Shown: positions 8,105 to 18,021 of the stretch, piece by piece
How positions within the stretch are numbered: the stretch's first letter is position 1
Layout of the letters: each line of letters begins with the position of its first letter
NCBI GenBank assembly: GCA_022448945.1
Contig: JAKVCV010000011.1
Span: forward strand, 230,454-294,453
From: Saprospiraceae bacterium
GTDB lineage: Bacteria > Bacteroidota > Bacteroidia > Chitinophagales > Saprospiraceae
Length of the DNA: 64,000 nt
Direction: 5' to 3'
Notes under the pieces: generated by a model
What the model saw: the letters and a program-made list of their open reading frames with translations, nothing else
Databases searched by the model: none
Told to the model about the DNA's origin: nothing
Position numbers and translations under genes: made by a program

Positions 8105-10108
8105 ATGAAATTCTTCGCCTCTATTATTTTTTTATCTATAATTATATCTTGTAGCACTACCCCAGATCCTATTAAAAGCAACATTGATGTAGATTTGGGG
8201 AATGTTGTAGTTCAACAAATTTTCAATTTACAGAACACGCGGAATTCAAAAGCCATTTTACCATTTTTAACCGTTGATAATCCTTCTCACAGATATGTTG
8301 CAGCCATGGCACTTGCTTCTGTCCAGGATTCCTCATCAATTATTGATTTAGCTGCATTATTGAAAGATGAATATGAAGAAGTTCGTTATGCCGCAACCTA
8401 TGCTCTTGGACTAATTAAAAATTCAGCAGCAGCCAATTATTTAGTAGAAGCTTTTAAAATTGATTCTTCAAGGCTTGTACAGGCTGCAATATTAGAAGCG
8501 ATAGGTCGTTGTGGTACAGAAGAGCATTTAAGGCATCTGTGTGTAGTGCGGCCTTACCCTACAAAAGATAGTATTCTGTCCGAAGGACTAGCATTGGCTA
8601 TTTATCAGTTTGCCCTTAGGGGAATGGTGCACGTAGAGGGAACAAAAAAAATTATAAATGATTTTATGGCAAACCCAACTATGTCATCAAATGGGAAATT
8701 TATTGCTACAAATTATTTATCACGTGCAAAAGGAATAAATTTAAACCGATATGAAAATGTATTAATAAACAATATTAATGAAATAAAAAACCCTAATACA
8801 CTTATGTTTTTAGTAACTGCTTTAGCTAAAACCAAAACAGAAAAAGCATTTAAAACCATAGAAAAAACCTACTACAAATATAGCGATTACAGAATTAAAT
8901 GCAATGTATTGCGCAGCTTGAAATATTTTGAATACGACACGGTAAAATCTTTAGCTTTCAATGCTTTAAACGACAATAATCACCATATTCAAATCACTGC
9001 TGCGGAATACATGTTTTATAATGGTCGCGATAAAGATGCCCCCCAGTATTTTAGCTTAGCGAATAAAACTCAAAATTGGCAAGTAAGTTCACTTTTGTTA
9101 GCCGCTTCACTCCGGAGTACTTCCTATTTCAAAACCCAAACCAAATTATACTACAGCGAACAAATAATTACAAAGTACAAAACATCGACAAATTCATATG
9201 AAAAAGGATCCTTAATAAAAGCATTGGCAAACTACAGTTGGAATTACAAATTTATTGTTAATGAACTATTCCCTCGAAATAATAAAACAAAAACTCCCGA
9301 TATAATTAAATCCAATTGCGCCGAAGCCTTGGTACAGCTACGTAGCAATCCCTTTTTTGGAAAAGAGTTAGGACTTTCTAAAAATAACATCTCTAAGGAA
9401 TTAAATGCAATATTTAAACGATGCATTAAACAAGGTTGTGTCGCTACAAAAGCAATTGTAGCAGAATTTTATACCAATCCAGTGATGAACTTCAAAAAGG
9501 TTTATAAAGATCTCGGTTTTTTAAAAAAAGCACAAAGTAGCCTTGTTTTACCAAGAAATATAGAAACTCATATTGTTTTAGAAAAAGCCATTGCCTTTTT
9601 GGAAGACCGCCCGAATAACGCTATAAAAAAATCAACAAATTTTACAGAAATAGACTGGCCACTCATTAATATTTTGAAAGAGAAGAAAACTGTTATAATC
9701 CGAACTAATAAAGGGCCAATAACTCTAGAATTAGCCCCCGAAGTTGCTCCAGCTACTGTTACTCAATTTATTCACTTATCAAAGGCAAAATATTATAATG
9801 GGAAATCATTTCATAGAGTTGTGCCGAATTTTGTAGTCCAAGGGGGTTGTTCGCGTGGAGATGGATGGAGTGGGTTTGACATAACTGTAATGTCTGAATT
9901 TAATTACAAACTAGATTACAAAGATCAAGGATATGTAGGAATGGCATCTGCTGGAAAAGATACTGAAAGTAATCAATTTTTTATTACTCACTCACCAACC
10001 TTACACCTAGCTGGCAATTATACTGCCTTTGCAAAAGTTCGGTTGGGAATGGAAATTGTTGATTCAATACAAGTCGGAGATATTATTAAATCTATTGATT
10101 TTAAGTAA
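8105..10108 (+). CDS. HEAT-repeat lipoprotein with C-terminal cyclophilin domain
   Basis: A 667-residue protein with a lipoprotein signal (lipobox IIISC, Cys16). Residues about 40-450 are alpha-helical HEAT-like repeats, clearest at YEEVRYAATYALGLIKN. Residues about 505-667 form a cyclophilin-type peptidyl-prolyl isomerase with the active-site segment FHRVVPNFVVQGG, then QFFITHSP and HLAGNYTAFAKV, though the family's usual tryptophan is not there. It would act as a periplasmic folding factor tethered to a membrane, the HEAT arm binding partners. It follows the 6759 gene closely. The domain calls are firm; the client proteins are unknown. Confidence 0.88.
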   Translation: MKFFASIIFLSIIISCSTTPDPIKSNIDVDLGNVVVQQIFNLQNTRNSKAILPFLTVDNPSHRYVAAMALASVQDSSSIIDLAALLKDEYEEVRYAATYALGLIKNSAAANYLVEAFKIDSSRLVQAAILEAIGRCGTEEHLRHLCVVRPYPTKDSILSEGLALAIYQFALRGMVHVEGTKKIINDFMANPTMSSNGKFIATNYLSRAKGINLNRYENVLINNINEIKNPNTLMFLVTALAKTKTEKAFKTIEKTYYKYSDYRIKCNVLRSLKYFEYDTVKSLAFNALNDNNHHIQITAAEYMFYNGRDKDAPQYFSLANKTQNWQVSSLLLAASLRSTSYFKTQTKLYYSEQIITKYKTSTNSYEKGSLIKALANYSWNYKFIVNELFPRNNKTKTPDIIKSNCAEALVQLRSNPFFGKELGLSKNNISKELNAIFKRCIKQGCVATKAIVAEFYTNPVMNFKKVYKDLGFLKKAQSSLVLPRNIETHIVLEKAIAFLEDRPNNAIKKSTNFTEIDWPLINILKEKKTVIIRTNKGPITLELAPEVAPATVTQFIHLSKAKYYNGKSFHRVVPNFVVQGGCSRGDGWSGFDITVMSEFNYKLDYKDQGYVGMASAGKDTESNQFFITHSPTLHLAGNYTAFAKVRLGMEIVDSIQVGDIIKSIDFK

Positions 10109-10300
10109 AAAACAATTAGGACGACACTTTAAATTTACACAGTAGCCCTATTATAGTATTTATAATTTAGTGAATTATTGCCTTATGCAAAGATAAGTTT
10201 ATTAAATTTGAGTTTTTCTTTTGCACTAAACAAGGTAACTTACTTGTTTTAAGCTTCACAACTGATTTACACTTAATTAACAATCAAATATTTTAAACTT

Positions 10301-10912
10301 ATGGATGATAACATCCACCCTATTTTTGACAGACTATTGCAACGCTCAGATCGTGAAAAAAGATTGGGTCAACAGAGCAAAGCACTGTGGCTTACAGGCC
10401 TGTCAGGATCCGGGAAAAGCACCTTAGCTCAACATCTTGAACAAAAGCTTCACAACAATGGTTTTTTCGCTCAGGTGCTAGATGGCGACAATATCCGGTC
10501 AGGAATAAATAACAATTTAAATTTCACCCCTGAAGATCGGATTGAAAATATTAGAAGAATTTCAGAAATTGCCAAATTGTATTTAAATAGTGGAATTATT
10601 ACTATTAACTCGTTTATAAGCCCCACAAGAAGTATTAGAGAGATGGCAAAAAAGATTATCGGGGAGGAAGATTTTATAGAAATTTATATAAATACTCCTA
10701 TTGAAATATGTGAATCTCGAGACGTAAAAGGATTATACCGGAAAGCGCGGGCTGGCGAAATTAAGGGTTTTACAGGCATTGATGCCCCCTATGAACCTCC
10801 TTTAAAGTGTGCCCTTGAAGTTTGCACAGAAAATACTTCCATCTCAGAGTCTGTTAATAAAATATATGATTATATAAAATCTTATATTTCCTTAACAAAT
10901 ACTGATAGTTAA
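10301..10912 (+). CDS. cysC: Adenylyl-sulfate kinase
   Basis: Phosphorylates adenosine 5'-phosphosulfate (APS) to PAPS. The 203-residue chain has the P-loop GLSGSGKST at about 33-41, the APS-binding segment LDGDNIRSGINNNLNF, the lid element RKARAGEIKGFTGIDAPYEPP, and a length normal for stand-alone CysC. It is the first gene of cysC-cysD-cysN, which together form the sulfate-activation module. The 78-bp gap to cysD suggests one operon. Confidence 0.95.
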   Translation: MDDNIHPIFDRLLQRSDREKRLGQQSKALWLTGLSGSGKSTLAQHLEQKLHNNGFFAQVLDGDNIRSGINNNLNFTPEDRIENIRRISEIAKLYLNSGIITINSFISPTRSIREMAKKIIGEEDFIEIYINTPIEICESRDVKGLYRKARAGEIKGFTGIDAPYEPPLKCALEVCTENTSISESVNKIYDYIKSYISLTNTDS

Positions 10913-10990
10913 ATAAAAAATAACGTTTTTTTAATATCTTGCAATAAACCTATTTCTATTTTAGAGGATCTATCTTATAACTAAACACTA

Positions 10991-11893
10991 ATGAATTACC
11001 AAATAAGCCACCTAAAAGAACTGGAAGCAGAATCTATTTTTGTGATACGAGAAGTTGCCGCTCAATTTGAGAAACCAGTACTTATGTTTTCCGGTGGAAA
11101 AGATTCAATATTAATGGCCTATTTGGCCCAAAAAGCCTTCTATCCTGCGAAAATCCCATTCCCTTTTCTACATGTAGATACTGGGCACAATTTCCCTGAA
11201 ACAATCGCCTTTAGGGATAACCTAATGGAAAAATTGGGTGTTAAACTAATTGTCGGTTCAGTACAAAATGCTATTGATACAGGTTTAGTGACAGAAGAAA
11301 AGGGATATAATGCAAGTCGAAATAGTCTTCAAACTACGGTATTGCTGGATGAATTAGAAAAAGGTCAGTATGATGCGGCAATGGGTGGGGCAAGGCGTGA
11401 TGAAGAAAAAGCAAGAGCAAAAGAACGTTTTTTTTCTCATCGTGATGAATTTGGCCAGTGGGATCCTAAAAATCAACGGCCGGAGTTATGGAATATTTTT
11501 AATGGGAAAAAGCAATATGGTGAACATTTCAGGGTTTTCCCAATTAGTAACTGGACCGAACTAGATGTTTGGCAATATCTAATGTTAGAAAAAGTAGATC
11601 TGCCTAGCCTTTATTTTGCGCACAAAAGAAAATGTTTTAAACGCAATGGGACAATTCTAGCATCATGTGACTATATCAATATGAAACCTGGTGAAGAAAT
11701 TAAAGAAATGTTAGTTCGCTTTCGTACAATAGGAGACATGTCATGCACTGGTGCAGTTGAATCAGATGCTGACAGTATGCAAAAAATTGTTGAAGAAGTT
11801 GCAGCAACAAGAATCACAGAAAGAGGAGGAAGGTCAGATGATAAAAGATCGGAAACGGCTATGGAAGACAGAAAGAAGCAAGGGTATTTTTAA
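10991..11893 (+). CDS. cysD: Sulfate adenylyltransferase subunit 2
   Basis: Catalytic subunit of heterodimeric ATP sulfurylase, making APS from sulfate and ATP. It has the PP-loop motif FSGGKDS at about 34-40, GGARRDEEKARAKERFFS at about 132, and the C-terminal RGGRSDDKRSETAMEDRKKQGYF-type tail seen in bacterial CysD. Its 300 residues match the family. cysN, the GTPase partner subunit, starts 66 bp downstream. Confidence 0.97.
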   Translation: MNYQISHLKELEAESIFVIREVAAQFEKPVLMFSGGKDSILMAYLAQKAFYPAKIPFPFLHVDTGHNFPETIAFRDNLMEKLGVKLIVGSVQNAIDTGLVTEEKGYNASRNSLQTTVLLDELEKGQYDAAMGGARRDEEKARAKERFFSHRDEFGQWDPKNQRPELWNIFNGKKQYGEHFRVFPISNWTELDVWQYLMLEKVDLPSLYFAHKRKCFKRNGTILASCDYINMKPGEEIKEMLVRFRTIGDMSCTGAVESDADSMQKIVEEVAATRITERGGRSDDKRSETAMEDRKKQGYF

Positions 11894-11959
11894 TCTTTTA
11901 GCTCCAAACAACTTTTTAACAAAAAACTCTGATTAAATAAAAAGCTTACTCATAAAAAA

Positions 11960-13216
11960 ATGAAAGGGAAAAATACAGAACTATTACGCTTTACGACTGC
12001 AGGTAGTGTAGATGATGGGAAAAGTACACTTATTGGGCGTTTATTATTTGATAGTAAATCCATTTTTGAAGATCAGTATGACACCATCAAAGATGCAACA
12101 GAACGAAGAGGAGAGGAAGGTGTGAATTATGCCCTGCTAACAGATGGGTTGAAAGCAGAACGGGAACAAGGTATTACGATAGATGTGGCATACCGATATT
12201 TTAGCACCCCTAACAGAAAATTCATAATTGCAGACACTCCAGGACATATACAATACACGAGAAATATGGTCACTGGTGCATCCACAGCAAATGCTGCTTT
12301 AATATTAATAGATGCACGGCACGGGATTCTTGAACAAACCCGCCGTCACTCCTTTATCGCATCATTGCTTCAAATACCGCATTTGATTATTTGTATAAAC
12401 AAAATGGACTTAGTTGAGTACAAACAAAGTGTTTTTAATGAGATAAAAGACCATTTCACTTCCTTTGCATCAAAATTAGACGTAACAGACATTCATTTTG
12501 TACCTATTTCTGCACTATTGGGAGACAATGTTGTAAATAAGTCTGAGAACATGCCATGGTATGGGGGCTCGACTTTATTGTACCTGTTAGAAAATTTACA
12601 CATAGCATCAGATTACAATTTCATTGACTGCCGTTTCCCAGTTCAGCATGTAATTCGCCCAAACACAGATGAATTTCATGATTACAGGGGATATGCTGGA
12701 CGTGTAGCAGGGGGCCTATTCAAAAAAGGAGACAAGATAATGGTCCACCCTTCTGGCTTTACATCAACAATAAAAATTATTAATACATTTGATGGTGAAA
12801 TTGAAGAAGCGCATCCTCCCATGTCAGTTTCTATCTTACTCGAAGACGATATAGATGTTAGTCGGGGCGATATGATCGTACGTAAAAACAATCAAGCAAC
12901 AGTTACTCAGGACCTTGATGTAATGGTCTGTTGGTTTAACAAAGCTCCTATGAAATTGCGTGGCAAATATGGGGTTTTGCACACCTCTCAGGATGTCAGG
13001 TGTATAGTTAAAGAAATCCGCTACAAACTAGACATTAACAGTTTACATAGGAACCAAGAAGACAAAATCATTGGAATGAATGATATTGCCCGTGTTGTAA
13101 TTCGGACTACTAAACCGCTTTTTATTGATTCGTATAGGAAAAACCGAATAACAGGTGCATTAATTTTTGTGGACGAAGGCACAAATGAAACCGTAGGAGC
13201 GGGTATGATAATATAA
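11960..13216 (+). CDS. cysN: Sulfate adenylyltransferase subunit 1 (GTPase)
   Basis: EF-Tu-like GTPase subunit that couples GTP hydrolysis to APS formation by CysD. GTP-binding motifs are present in order: G1 GSVDDGKST (15-23), G2 within EREQGITIDVAY, G3 DTPGH, and G4 NKMD, then two beta-barrel domains. At 418 residues it is a CysN without a fused CysC domain, consistent with the separate cysC upstream. No reductive genes (cysH, cysI, cysJ) are near, so PAPS could feed either sulfur assimilation or sulfation. Confidence 0.96.
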   Translation: MKGKNTELLRFTTAGSVDDGKSTLIGRLLFDSKSIFEDQYDTIKDATERRGEEGVNYALLTDGLKAEREQGITIDVAYRYFSTPNRKFIIADTPGHIQYTRNMVTGASTANAALILIDARHGILEQTRRHSFIASLLQIPHLIICINKMDLVEYKQSVFNEIKDHFTSFASKLDVTDIHFVPISALLGDNVVNKSENMPWYGGSTLLYLLENLHIASDYNFIDCRFPVQHVIRPNTDEFHDYRGYAGRVAGGLFKKGDKIMVHPSGFTSTIKIINTFDGEIEEAHPPMSVSILLEDDIDVSRGDMIVRKNNQATVTQDLDVMVCWFNKAPMKLRGKYGVLHTSQDVRCIVKEIRYKLDINSLHRNQEDKIIGMNDIARVVIRTTKPLFIDSYRKNRITGALIFVDEGTNETVGAGMII

Positions 13217-13252
13217 ATACATTATAATACTAAAAAAATACGCAATTCATTT

Positions 13253-13750
13253 TTATTGATTCTCAAGAATTTTTTTTTCAAAATTAGTAGTAGAATATCC
13301 TTCTAAAAAGTTTAAACTAAAAACTTCTCCATCATTTGCCAATACCACTTCAGATCCAATGATATCTTCTACGTCCCAATCTCCCCCTTTTACAAGAATA
13401 TTAGGCCTCAGTGTTGATATTAATTCAAGAGGACTGTCCTGATCAAATTCTACAACTAGATCAACAAATTGCAAGCTAGCCATAAGTGCTATTCTACTAC
13501 TATTATCTTTAATAGGTCTTTTTTTTCCTTTTAAACGTCTAATAGAATTGTCAGAATTTAAGGCAACCACCAACTTTTGCCCTAAAGATGCAGCTTCACT
13601 AAGATAACATAAATGGCCATAGTGTAGCAAGTCAAAACAACCATTGGTAAAAACGACTTTAAAATTCATTTCCTGCCATTCCCTGACTGTTTTTTGGGCT
13701 TCAGTCCAGTTTTGTATTTTATCCGTGAGTTTCTGGAAGTTTGGGTTCAT
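13253..13750 (-). CDS. rfaE2: RfaE2-like nucleotidyltransferase
   Basis: A 165-residue cytidylyl/adenylyltransferase of the RfaE domain II (HldE C-terminal) type, which activates D-glycero-beta-D-manno-heptose 1-phosphate for LPS core synthesis. It has TNGCFDLLHYGH with the HxGH nucleotide-binding motif, LNSDNSIRRLKG, and ILVKGGDW. It lacks the N-terminal kinase domain of fused HldE, which is normal in many Bacteroidota. Its start lies 32 bp inside the end of the upstream flippase-like gene, so the two are translationally coupled. A related cytidylyltransferase for glycerol phosphate is less likely. Confidence 0.85.
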   Translation of the reverse strand: MNPNFQKLTDKIQNWTEAQKTVREWQEMNFKVVFTNGCFDLLHYGHLCYLSEAASLGQKLVVALNSDNSIRRLKGKKRPIKDNSSRIALMASLQFVDLVVEFDQDSPLELISTLRPNILVKGGDWDVEDIIGSEVVLANDGEVFSLNFLEGYSTTNFEKKILENQ

Positions 13751-14801
13751 AACCTTTATTATAGAGCGGTAATAAAATATATGCTAATAAGCCAAAAGCT
13801 ATATTGCAGAACAACGTAATGGTAAAGAAAATAATATTTGAAAAAGCAAAAGCATCTGCTTCTGCAACGCCATAAACAACCAAAGCAGCAGTAACTGCTA
13901 TCTGATAAGTGCCCATTCCCCCAGGAGATGGTATAACCATTCCAAATGTGCCGAAAGTAAAAGCTAATAGTGCAGCCATTGGCGACAATCCCGAGGTAGG
14001 TGCATAAGCAAAAAAGCAAATGTACATCATCAAATAGTACATTGTCCATATAAGAACAGTATGGACAAAAAACATAAAGGGATTTTTAAGTTTAAAAACC
14101 GTTTTCATTCCTGCAAAAAAACTTAGAATCAATGCAATTATTTTCTGCGCAATGGGAGTTTTTTTAATTGTTTTCCACTTTATAAACAATAAAAAAGAAA
14201 AGATTATACCTAGCAGTATAAGTGCCTTGAAAACACCTATCCATGGAAAAGAACTTGAATTATCAATAGCCTCAATACATTCAGCAGAAGGTTTATCCAC
14301 TCCAAATAAAAAATCATACAAGTAATTAAACTGAGTTAAAAAAGTAATGCCTGTGATAATTAAAAGCATCATAACATCAAAAACTCTATCGATGACAATT
14401 GTACCAACGAGCTTTTCAATTGGAATTTTTTCATACTTGGTCAGCATAGCAGGTTTCGCAATTTCTCCAGCTCTAGGTAATGCTAGATTAATCATATAGC
14501 CAACCATTGTAGCAAAGAAGGAATTAAACGTTTTCGGCTTATATCCAAGAGGCTCTATTAATTGATTCCATCTTAAAGCACGACTGATGTTGCTTAGCAT
14601 AAAAGCTAAACATATCATTAACAACCAAAAGAAATTTGCACCTTTAAAATCATTGGTTATTTTATCCAATAAATTATTGAATTCACATCCTCCCTTGCAA
14701 GCACATTCAGCCTCATATCCTGCTGCCTGATTGACATAAACAAAATACAAAATTGAAACACCTACAGCAATAAACCCGATAAACTTAAATACAGCTTTCA
14801 A
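13719..14801 (-). CDS. Flippase-like membrane protein (UPF0104/LPG synthase TM family)
   Basis: A 360-residue integral membrane protein with about eight hydrophobic segments, of the family related to the transmembrane domain of lysylphosphatidylglycerol synthase (often called YbhN/UPF0104). The family's conserved glycine-rich loop PSPGGMGTYQIAV is at about 305. LNISRALRWNQLI-like basic residues follow the second segment. No lysyl-transferase domain is attached. Its 3' end overlaps the RfaE2-like gene, suggesting envelope lipid or LPS work, but the substrate is unknown. Confidence 0.8.
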   Translation of the reverse strand: MKAVFKFIGFIAVGVSILYFVYVNQAAGYEAECACKGGCEFNNLLDKITNDFKGANFFWLLMICLAFMLSNISRALRWNQLIEPLGYKPKTFNSFFATMVGYMINLALPRAGEIAKPAMLTKYEKIPIEKLVGTIVIDRVFDVMMLLIITGITFLTQFNYLYDFLFGVDKPSAECIEAIDNSSSFPWIGVFKALILLGIIFSFLLFIKWKTIKKTPIAQKIIALILSFFAGMKTVFKLKNPFMFFVHTVLIWTMYYLMMYICFFAYAPTSGLSPMAALLAFTFGTFGMVIPSPGGMGTYQIAVTAALVVYGVAEADAFAFSNIIFFTITLFCNIAFGLLAYILLPLYNKGYEPKLPETHG

Positions 14802-14946
14802 TAATTATAAAATTATAGCCTGAAGATTTTAGAAAAAGAAATAACCTTCCTCTAAGTGAAAATTGATAAAAAAGATACACTAAAGAAACAAAAAAGCAAA
14901 CAAATACAAAGTTCTGTACAAAATATTAAAAGAATAATAACAATAT

Positions 14947-16218
14947 TTATACCGACGGCAGCAACTTCCCTGTACATTCGCCAAAGCCAATACGAACACC
15001 ATTTGCGACACCCCAGCCCCTCATAATAACGGTATCTCCATCATTAATAAACCTTCTTTGTGTGCCATCTGGCATATCTACTGGTTTTGTGCCTTTCCAA
15101 GAAATTTCAAGCATAGAGCCGTAACTGTCAGGAGTCGGTCCAGAAATTGTCCCTGAAGCACACATATCTCCTACATTAACATTACAACCGTTGACAGTAT
15201 GATGGGCAAGTTGTTGTGTCATTGTCCAATACATATGTTTAAAGTTTGAGTTGCATACTACATGGGATTTGCCATTTTCTGGTTGAATGACTACCTGTAA
15301 GTTAATATCATAATTCTTTTTCCCTGTATATTTTAAATAAGGCAAAACTTCTGGGTCTTGTTGATACCCCTCTGTCCTAAATGGTTCGAGGGCATCAAGT
15401 GTAACAATCCATGGAGAAAGTGTAGAAGCAAAGCTTTTTGCAAGAAAAGGTCCAAGGGGGATATACTCCCATTTTTGAATATCTCGTGCAGACCAGTCGT
15501 TAAATAAAGCCAAGCCAAAAATATAATCTTCAGCTTCTGAAGTAGATATATTTTGCCCAAGCTGCGTTTCATTGCCAATAACAAAAGCCATTTCTAATTC
15601 AAAATCCAGTAATTTACATGGTCCAAATACTGGTGGCAATGAATCATCAGGTCTTTGCTGCCCTTTGGGGCGATGAATAGGCGTTCCTGAAACGACAATC
15701 GATGATGCCCTGCCATGATACCCAACTGGAAGATGCAGCCAATTGGGTAACAAGGCATTATTAGGGTCCCTAAACATAGTTCCTACATTCGTTGCATGTT
15801 CTCGGCTAGAATAAAAATCAGTATAATCCCCTACTTTAACAGGCAAAAGAAGCTGTACATCTTTTACGTTGTATAGGACTTTAGCTAAAGCCTCTGAATT
15901 GCCAGCCAATTCCGTATTCCCTTTCTCGAATAATTCTGAAATTCTATTTCTAACTAAACGGGTTGTTGATTTACCCATTGCCATAAAATCATTAATATAT
16001 CTTTTGTTAAATACGCCTGAATCAATGTTTAAGTTAGAAAAATATCCTTGGTTAGCTAATTCGCTCAAGTCTATAACAGTATCACCTATAATAGTTGCAA
16101 GGCATGGTGATTTTTTAGCCGTTTGAAAAACACCAAAAGGTATGTTTTGAATAGGAAAGTCACTGTCTGAAGACACTGCAATCCATGATGATAATTCTGG
16201 ATTATTTGCTTTTATCAT
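14947..16218 (-). CDS. fahA: Fumarylacetoacetase
   Basis: Last enzyme of tyrosine/phenylalanine breakdown, splitting fumarylacetoacetate into fumarate and acetoacetate. The metal and active-site segments of the FAH family are intact: DFYSSREHATNVGTMFR (catalytic His), PVGYHGRASSIVVSG, LDFELEMAFVIG (metal-binding acids), and FNDWSARDIQKWEYIPLGP. At 423 residues it matches the animal-type enzyme. It stands alone between envelope genes; no other tyrosine-catabolism gene is present in the window. Confidence 0.96.
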   Translation of the reverse strand: MIKANNPELSSWIAVSSDSDFPIQNIPFGVFQTAKKSPCLATIIGDTVIDLSELANQGYFSNLNIDSGVFNKRYINDFMAMGKSTTRLVRNRISELFEKGNTELAGNSEALAKVLYNVKDVQLLLPVKVGDYTDFYSSREHATNVGTMFRDPNNALLPNWLHLPVGYHGRASSIVVSGTPIHRPKGQQRPDDSLPPVFGPCKLLDFELEMAFVIGNETQLGQNISTSEAEDYIFGLALFNDWSARDIQKWEYIPLGPFLAKSFASTLSPWIVTLDALEPFRTEGYQQDPEVLPYLKYTGKKNYDINLQVVIQPENGKSHVVCNSNFKHMYWTMTQQLAHHTVNGCNVNVGDMCASGTISGPTPDSYGSMLEISWKGTKPVDMPDGTQRRFINDGDTVIMRGWGVANGVRIGFGECTGKLLPSV

Positions 16219-16332
16219 AACTTTGTTGAATTATAAAATAAAACTTGAAAAATAAGTTCAAAAAATTGAACGCAGTACATAAATGTTTGATTTTTAGGCT
16301 TATATTATTGGGCATAATAAGGTGAATTTAAT

Positions 16333-17820
16333 TTATTCTCTACCCAAAATAATTCCAATCTTATTGAAAAATAAAATTGCCCCAAGAATAGAAAACAATA
16401 ATAATTTAAAAACTATCCATCCTAAATCCAATCCTATATTCGGTTGTCCAAAAATATAATTAATGCTAATAACTGAAGCCAAAAGTACAATATATTTTGT
16501 AATACGTCCTAAAGGAAGTGGTGGCAATTTAAGAAAGTAGCTAGTTACAAAAATAGAAAGTACCATCATAACAAAATATGAAAACAATGTGGTATATGCA
16601 GCTGCTTGATAACCATATAAAGGAATGAAATATACATTTAAATAGATATTTAGCACCCCACTTAATAAAACTATCATAGCCAAATAGGCATTCTGTTTCT
16701 TATACGATATTCCTCGGTTATAAAAAGAACTTACACCAAGGAAAACATAGCCCCCTACTATTACTGGCGCAATTGGTAATGCAGTTAAAAAAACATCTTT
16801 TGACGACAACAAAGAACCCAAATCTATGGCAAACAAAATCAAAAAACAAGCACCAAGGACTATTAGCTTGGTTATGCTATCCACCTGCTGTTTGACTTTA
16901 TCATGTTCTTCATTATTCATATACTTAAAATAACTAGGCTGTGCTCCGTTCAGCAATGCAAGTATTAACCCAAGAAGTAATAACCCAATTTTATATGAAA
17001 ATGCATATTGCCCCGCCTCAGATTGCCCAATAGATGAATTTATATACCACTGGTCAAAAGATGTTAAAATATAATTACTTAATGCATATGGTATCAGAGG
17101 CAATGAATAAACCATCGCATATCTAATATGTTCAAATGATAGGCTTTTAAACGATATATACTTAAATATCTGGTAGGTGGTATAGAAAATAATTAATATG
17201 GTAGCAATAACTTCTCCAATTATTTTCCCCATAAATGTGTAGCTGCTTTCCTGGCCTGAATAAGTAAATGTCACTCCTGCCAAATATAAAAATCCAAAGA
17301 GCGCAAAAATAAACTTAGAATAATGCCATAACACTTGTGCCGTTACAAATTTTTTACTTTGTTTTGTTGCTATCATTATATGGTTAAACAATGTATACCA
17401 AACAACTAAATAAGACGTAATGAGTAGCCAAATAATAACCTGAACAGGCAGATTGATAAAACTGGCAATCGTTTCTCTAAAAAAATAAACTAAAGCCCCG
17501 AATACAGCAAAAAATGAAGTGACTGTTATAATAATAGTCCCTAAAAAAGAATCAAAATCATCTTTATCCTTCTCAAAATAATATCTTGAAGTTGCTCCAT
17601 ATAAATACAATGAAAGCAAAACAGAAAAAACTAAAACATAAGACGTAAATACGTTAATTATACCATATTCTTCTGATGTTAGAAATGCCGTAAATACAGG
17701 TAAGGAAATGATTCCTAGAGCTTGTGTTAATAAGGTCCCTGTGAAATATGTAGATGAATGTTTAAAGGTGTCAAAAAAAGAAAGTTGTTTGAACCTTGAA
17801 AGAATCTTTTTAGCAGTCAT
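16333..17820 (-). CDS. Wzx-like polysaccharide flippase (MOP superfamily)
   Basis: A 495-residue membrane protein with about 12-14 hydrophobic helices, of the oligosaccharidyl-lipid/polysaccharide exporter family. Typical landmarks are the N-terminal helix followed by SLPVFTAFLTSEEYGIIN, and the YSLPLIPYALSNYILTSFDQ segment in the middle. Such proteins flip lipid-linked glycans across the inner membrane. No glycosyltransferases adjoin it, so the cargo glycan cannot be named. Confidence 0.85.
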   Translation of the reverse strand: MTAKKILSRFKQLSFFDTFKHSSTYFTGTLLTQALGIISLPVFTAFLTSEEYGIINVFTSYVLVFSVLLSLYLYGATSRYYFEKDKDDFDSFLGTIIITVTSFFAVFGALVYFFRETIASFINLPVQVIIWLLITSYLVVWYTLFNHIMIATKQSKKFVTAQVLWHYSKFIFALFGFLYLAGVTFTYSGQESSYTFMGKIIGEVIATILIIFYTTYQIFKYISFKSLSFEHIRYAMVYSLPLIPYALSNYILTSFDQWYINSSIGQSEAGQYAFSYKIGLLLLGLILALLNGAQPSYFKYMNNEEHDKVKQQVDSITKLIVLGACFLILFAIDLGSLLSSKDVFLTALPIAPVIVGGYVFLGVSSFYNRGISYKKQNAYLAMIVLLSGVLNIYLNVYFIPLYGYQAAAYTTLFSYFVMMVLSIFVTSYFLKLPPLPLGRITKYIVLLASVISINYIFGQPNIGLDLGWIVFKLLLFSILGAILFFNKIGIILGRE

Positions 17821-18021
17821 AATATCATATTATTGCTCTAAAGTAAGTTTTATTTTCTATTCTTTCAACCTAAATTGGTCAGATCTCATAGATTATGTTT
17901 TTGTTTAGTTAATTTTAGTGCTTTAGAATTATACAAATATGATTTTTATCCTTACAATGTTGTATATATTATTGAACATTGGTTTATTGGCTCAAAACAC
18001 ACCATTTTACCTTGATTATAT

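Noticed and set aside
10187-10196. Minus-strand TTATCTTTGCAT reading as a promoter -7 element before cysC
   Set aside because: It would direct transcription leftward, antisense to the HEAT/cyclophilin gene, and lacks a -33 box.
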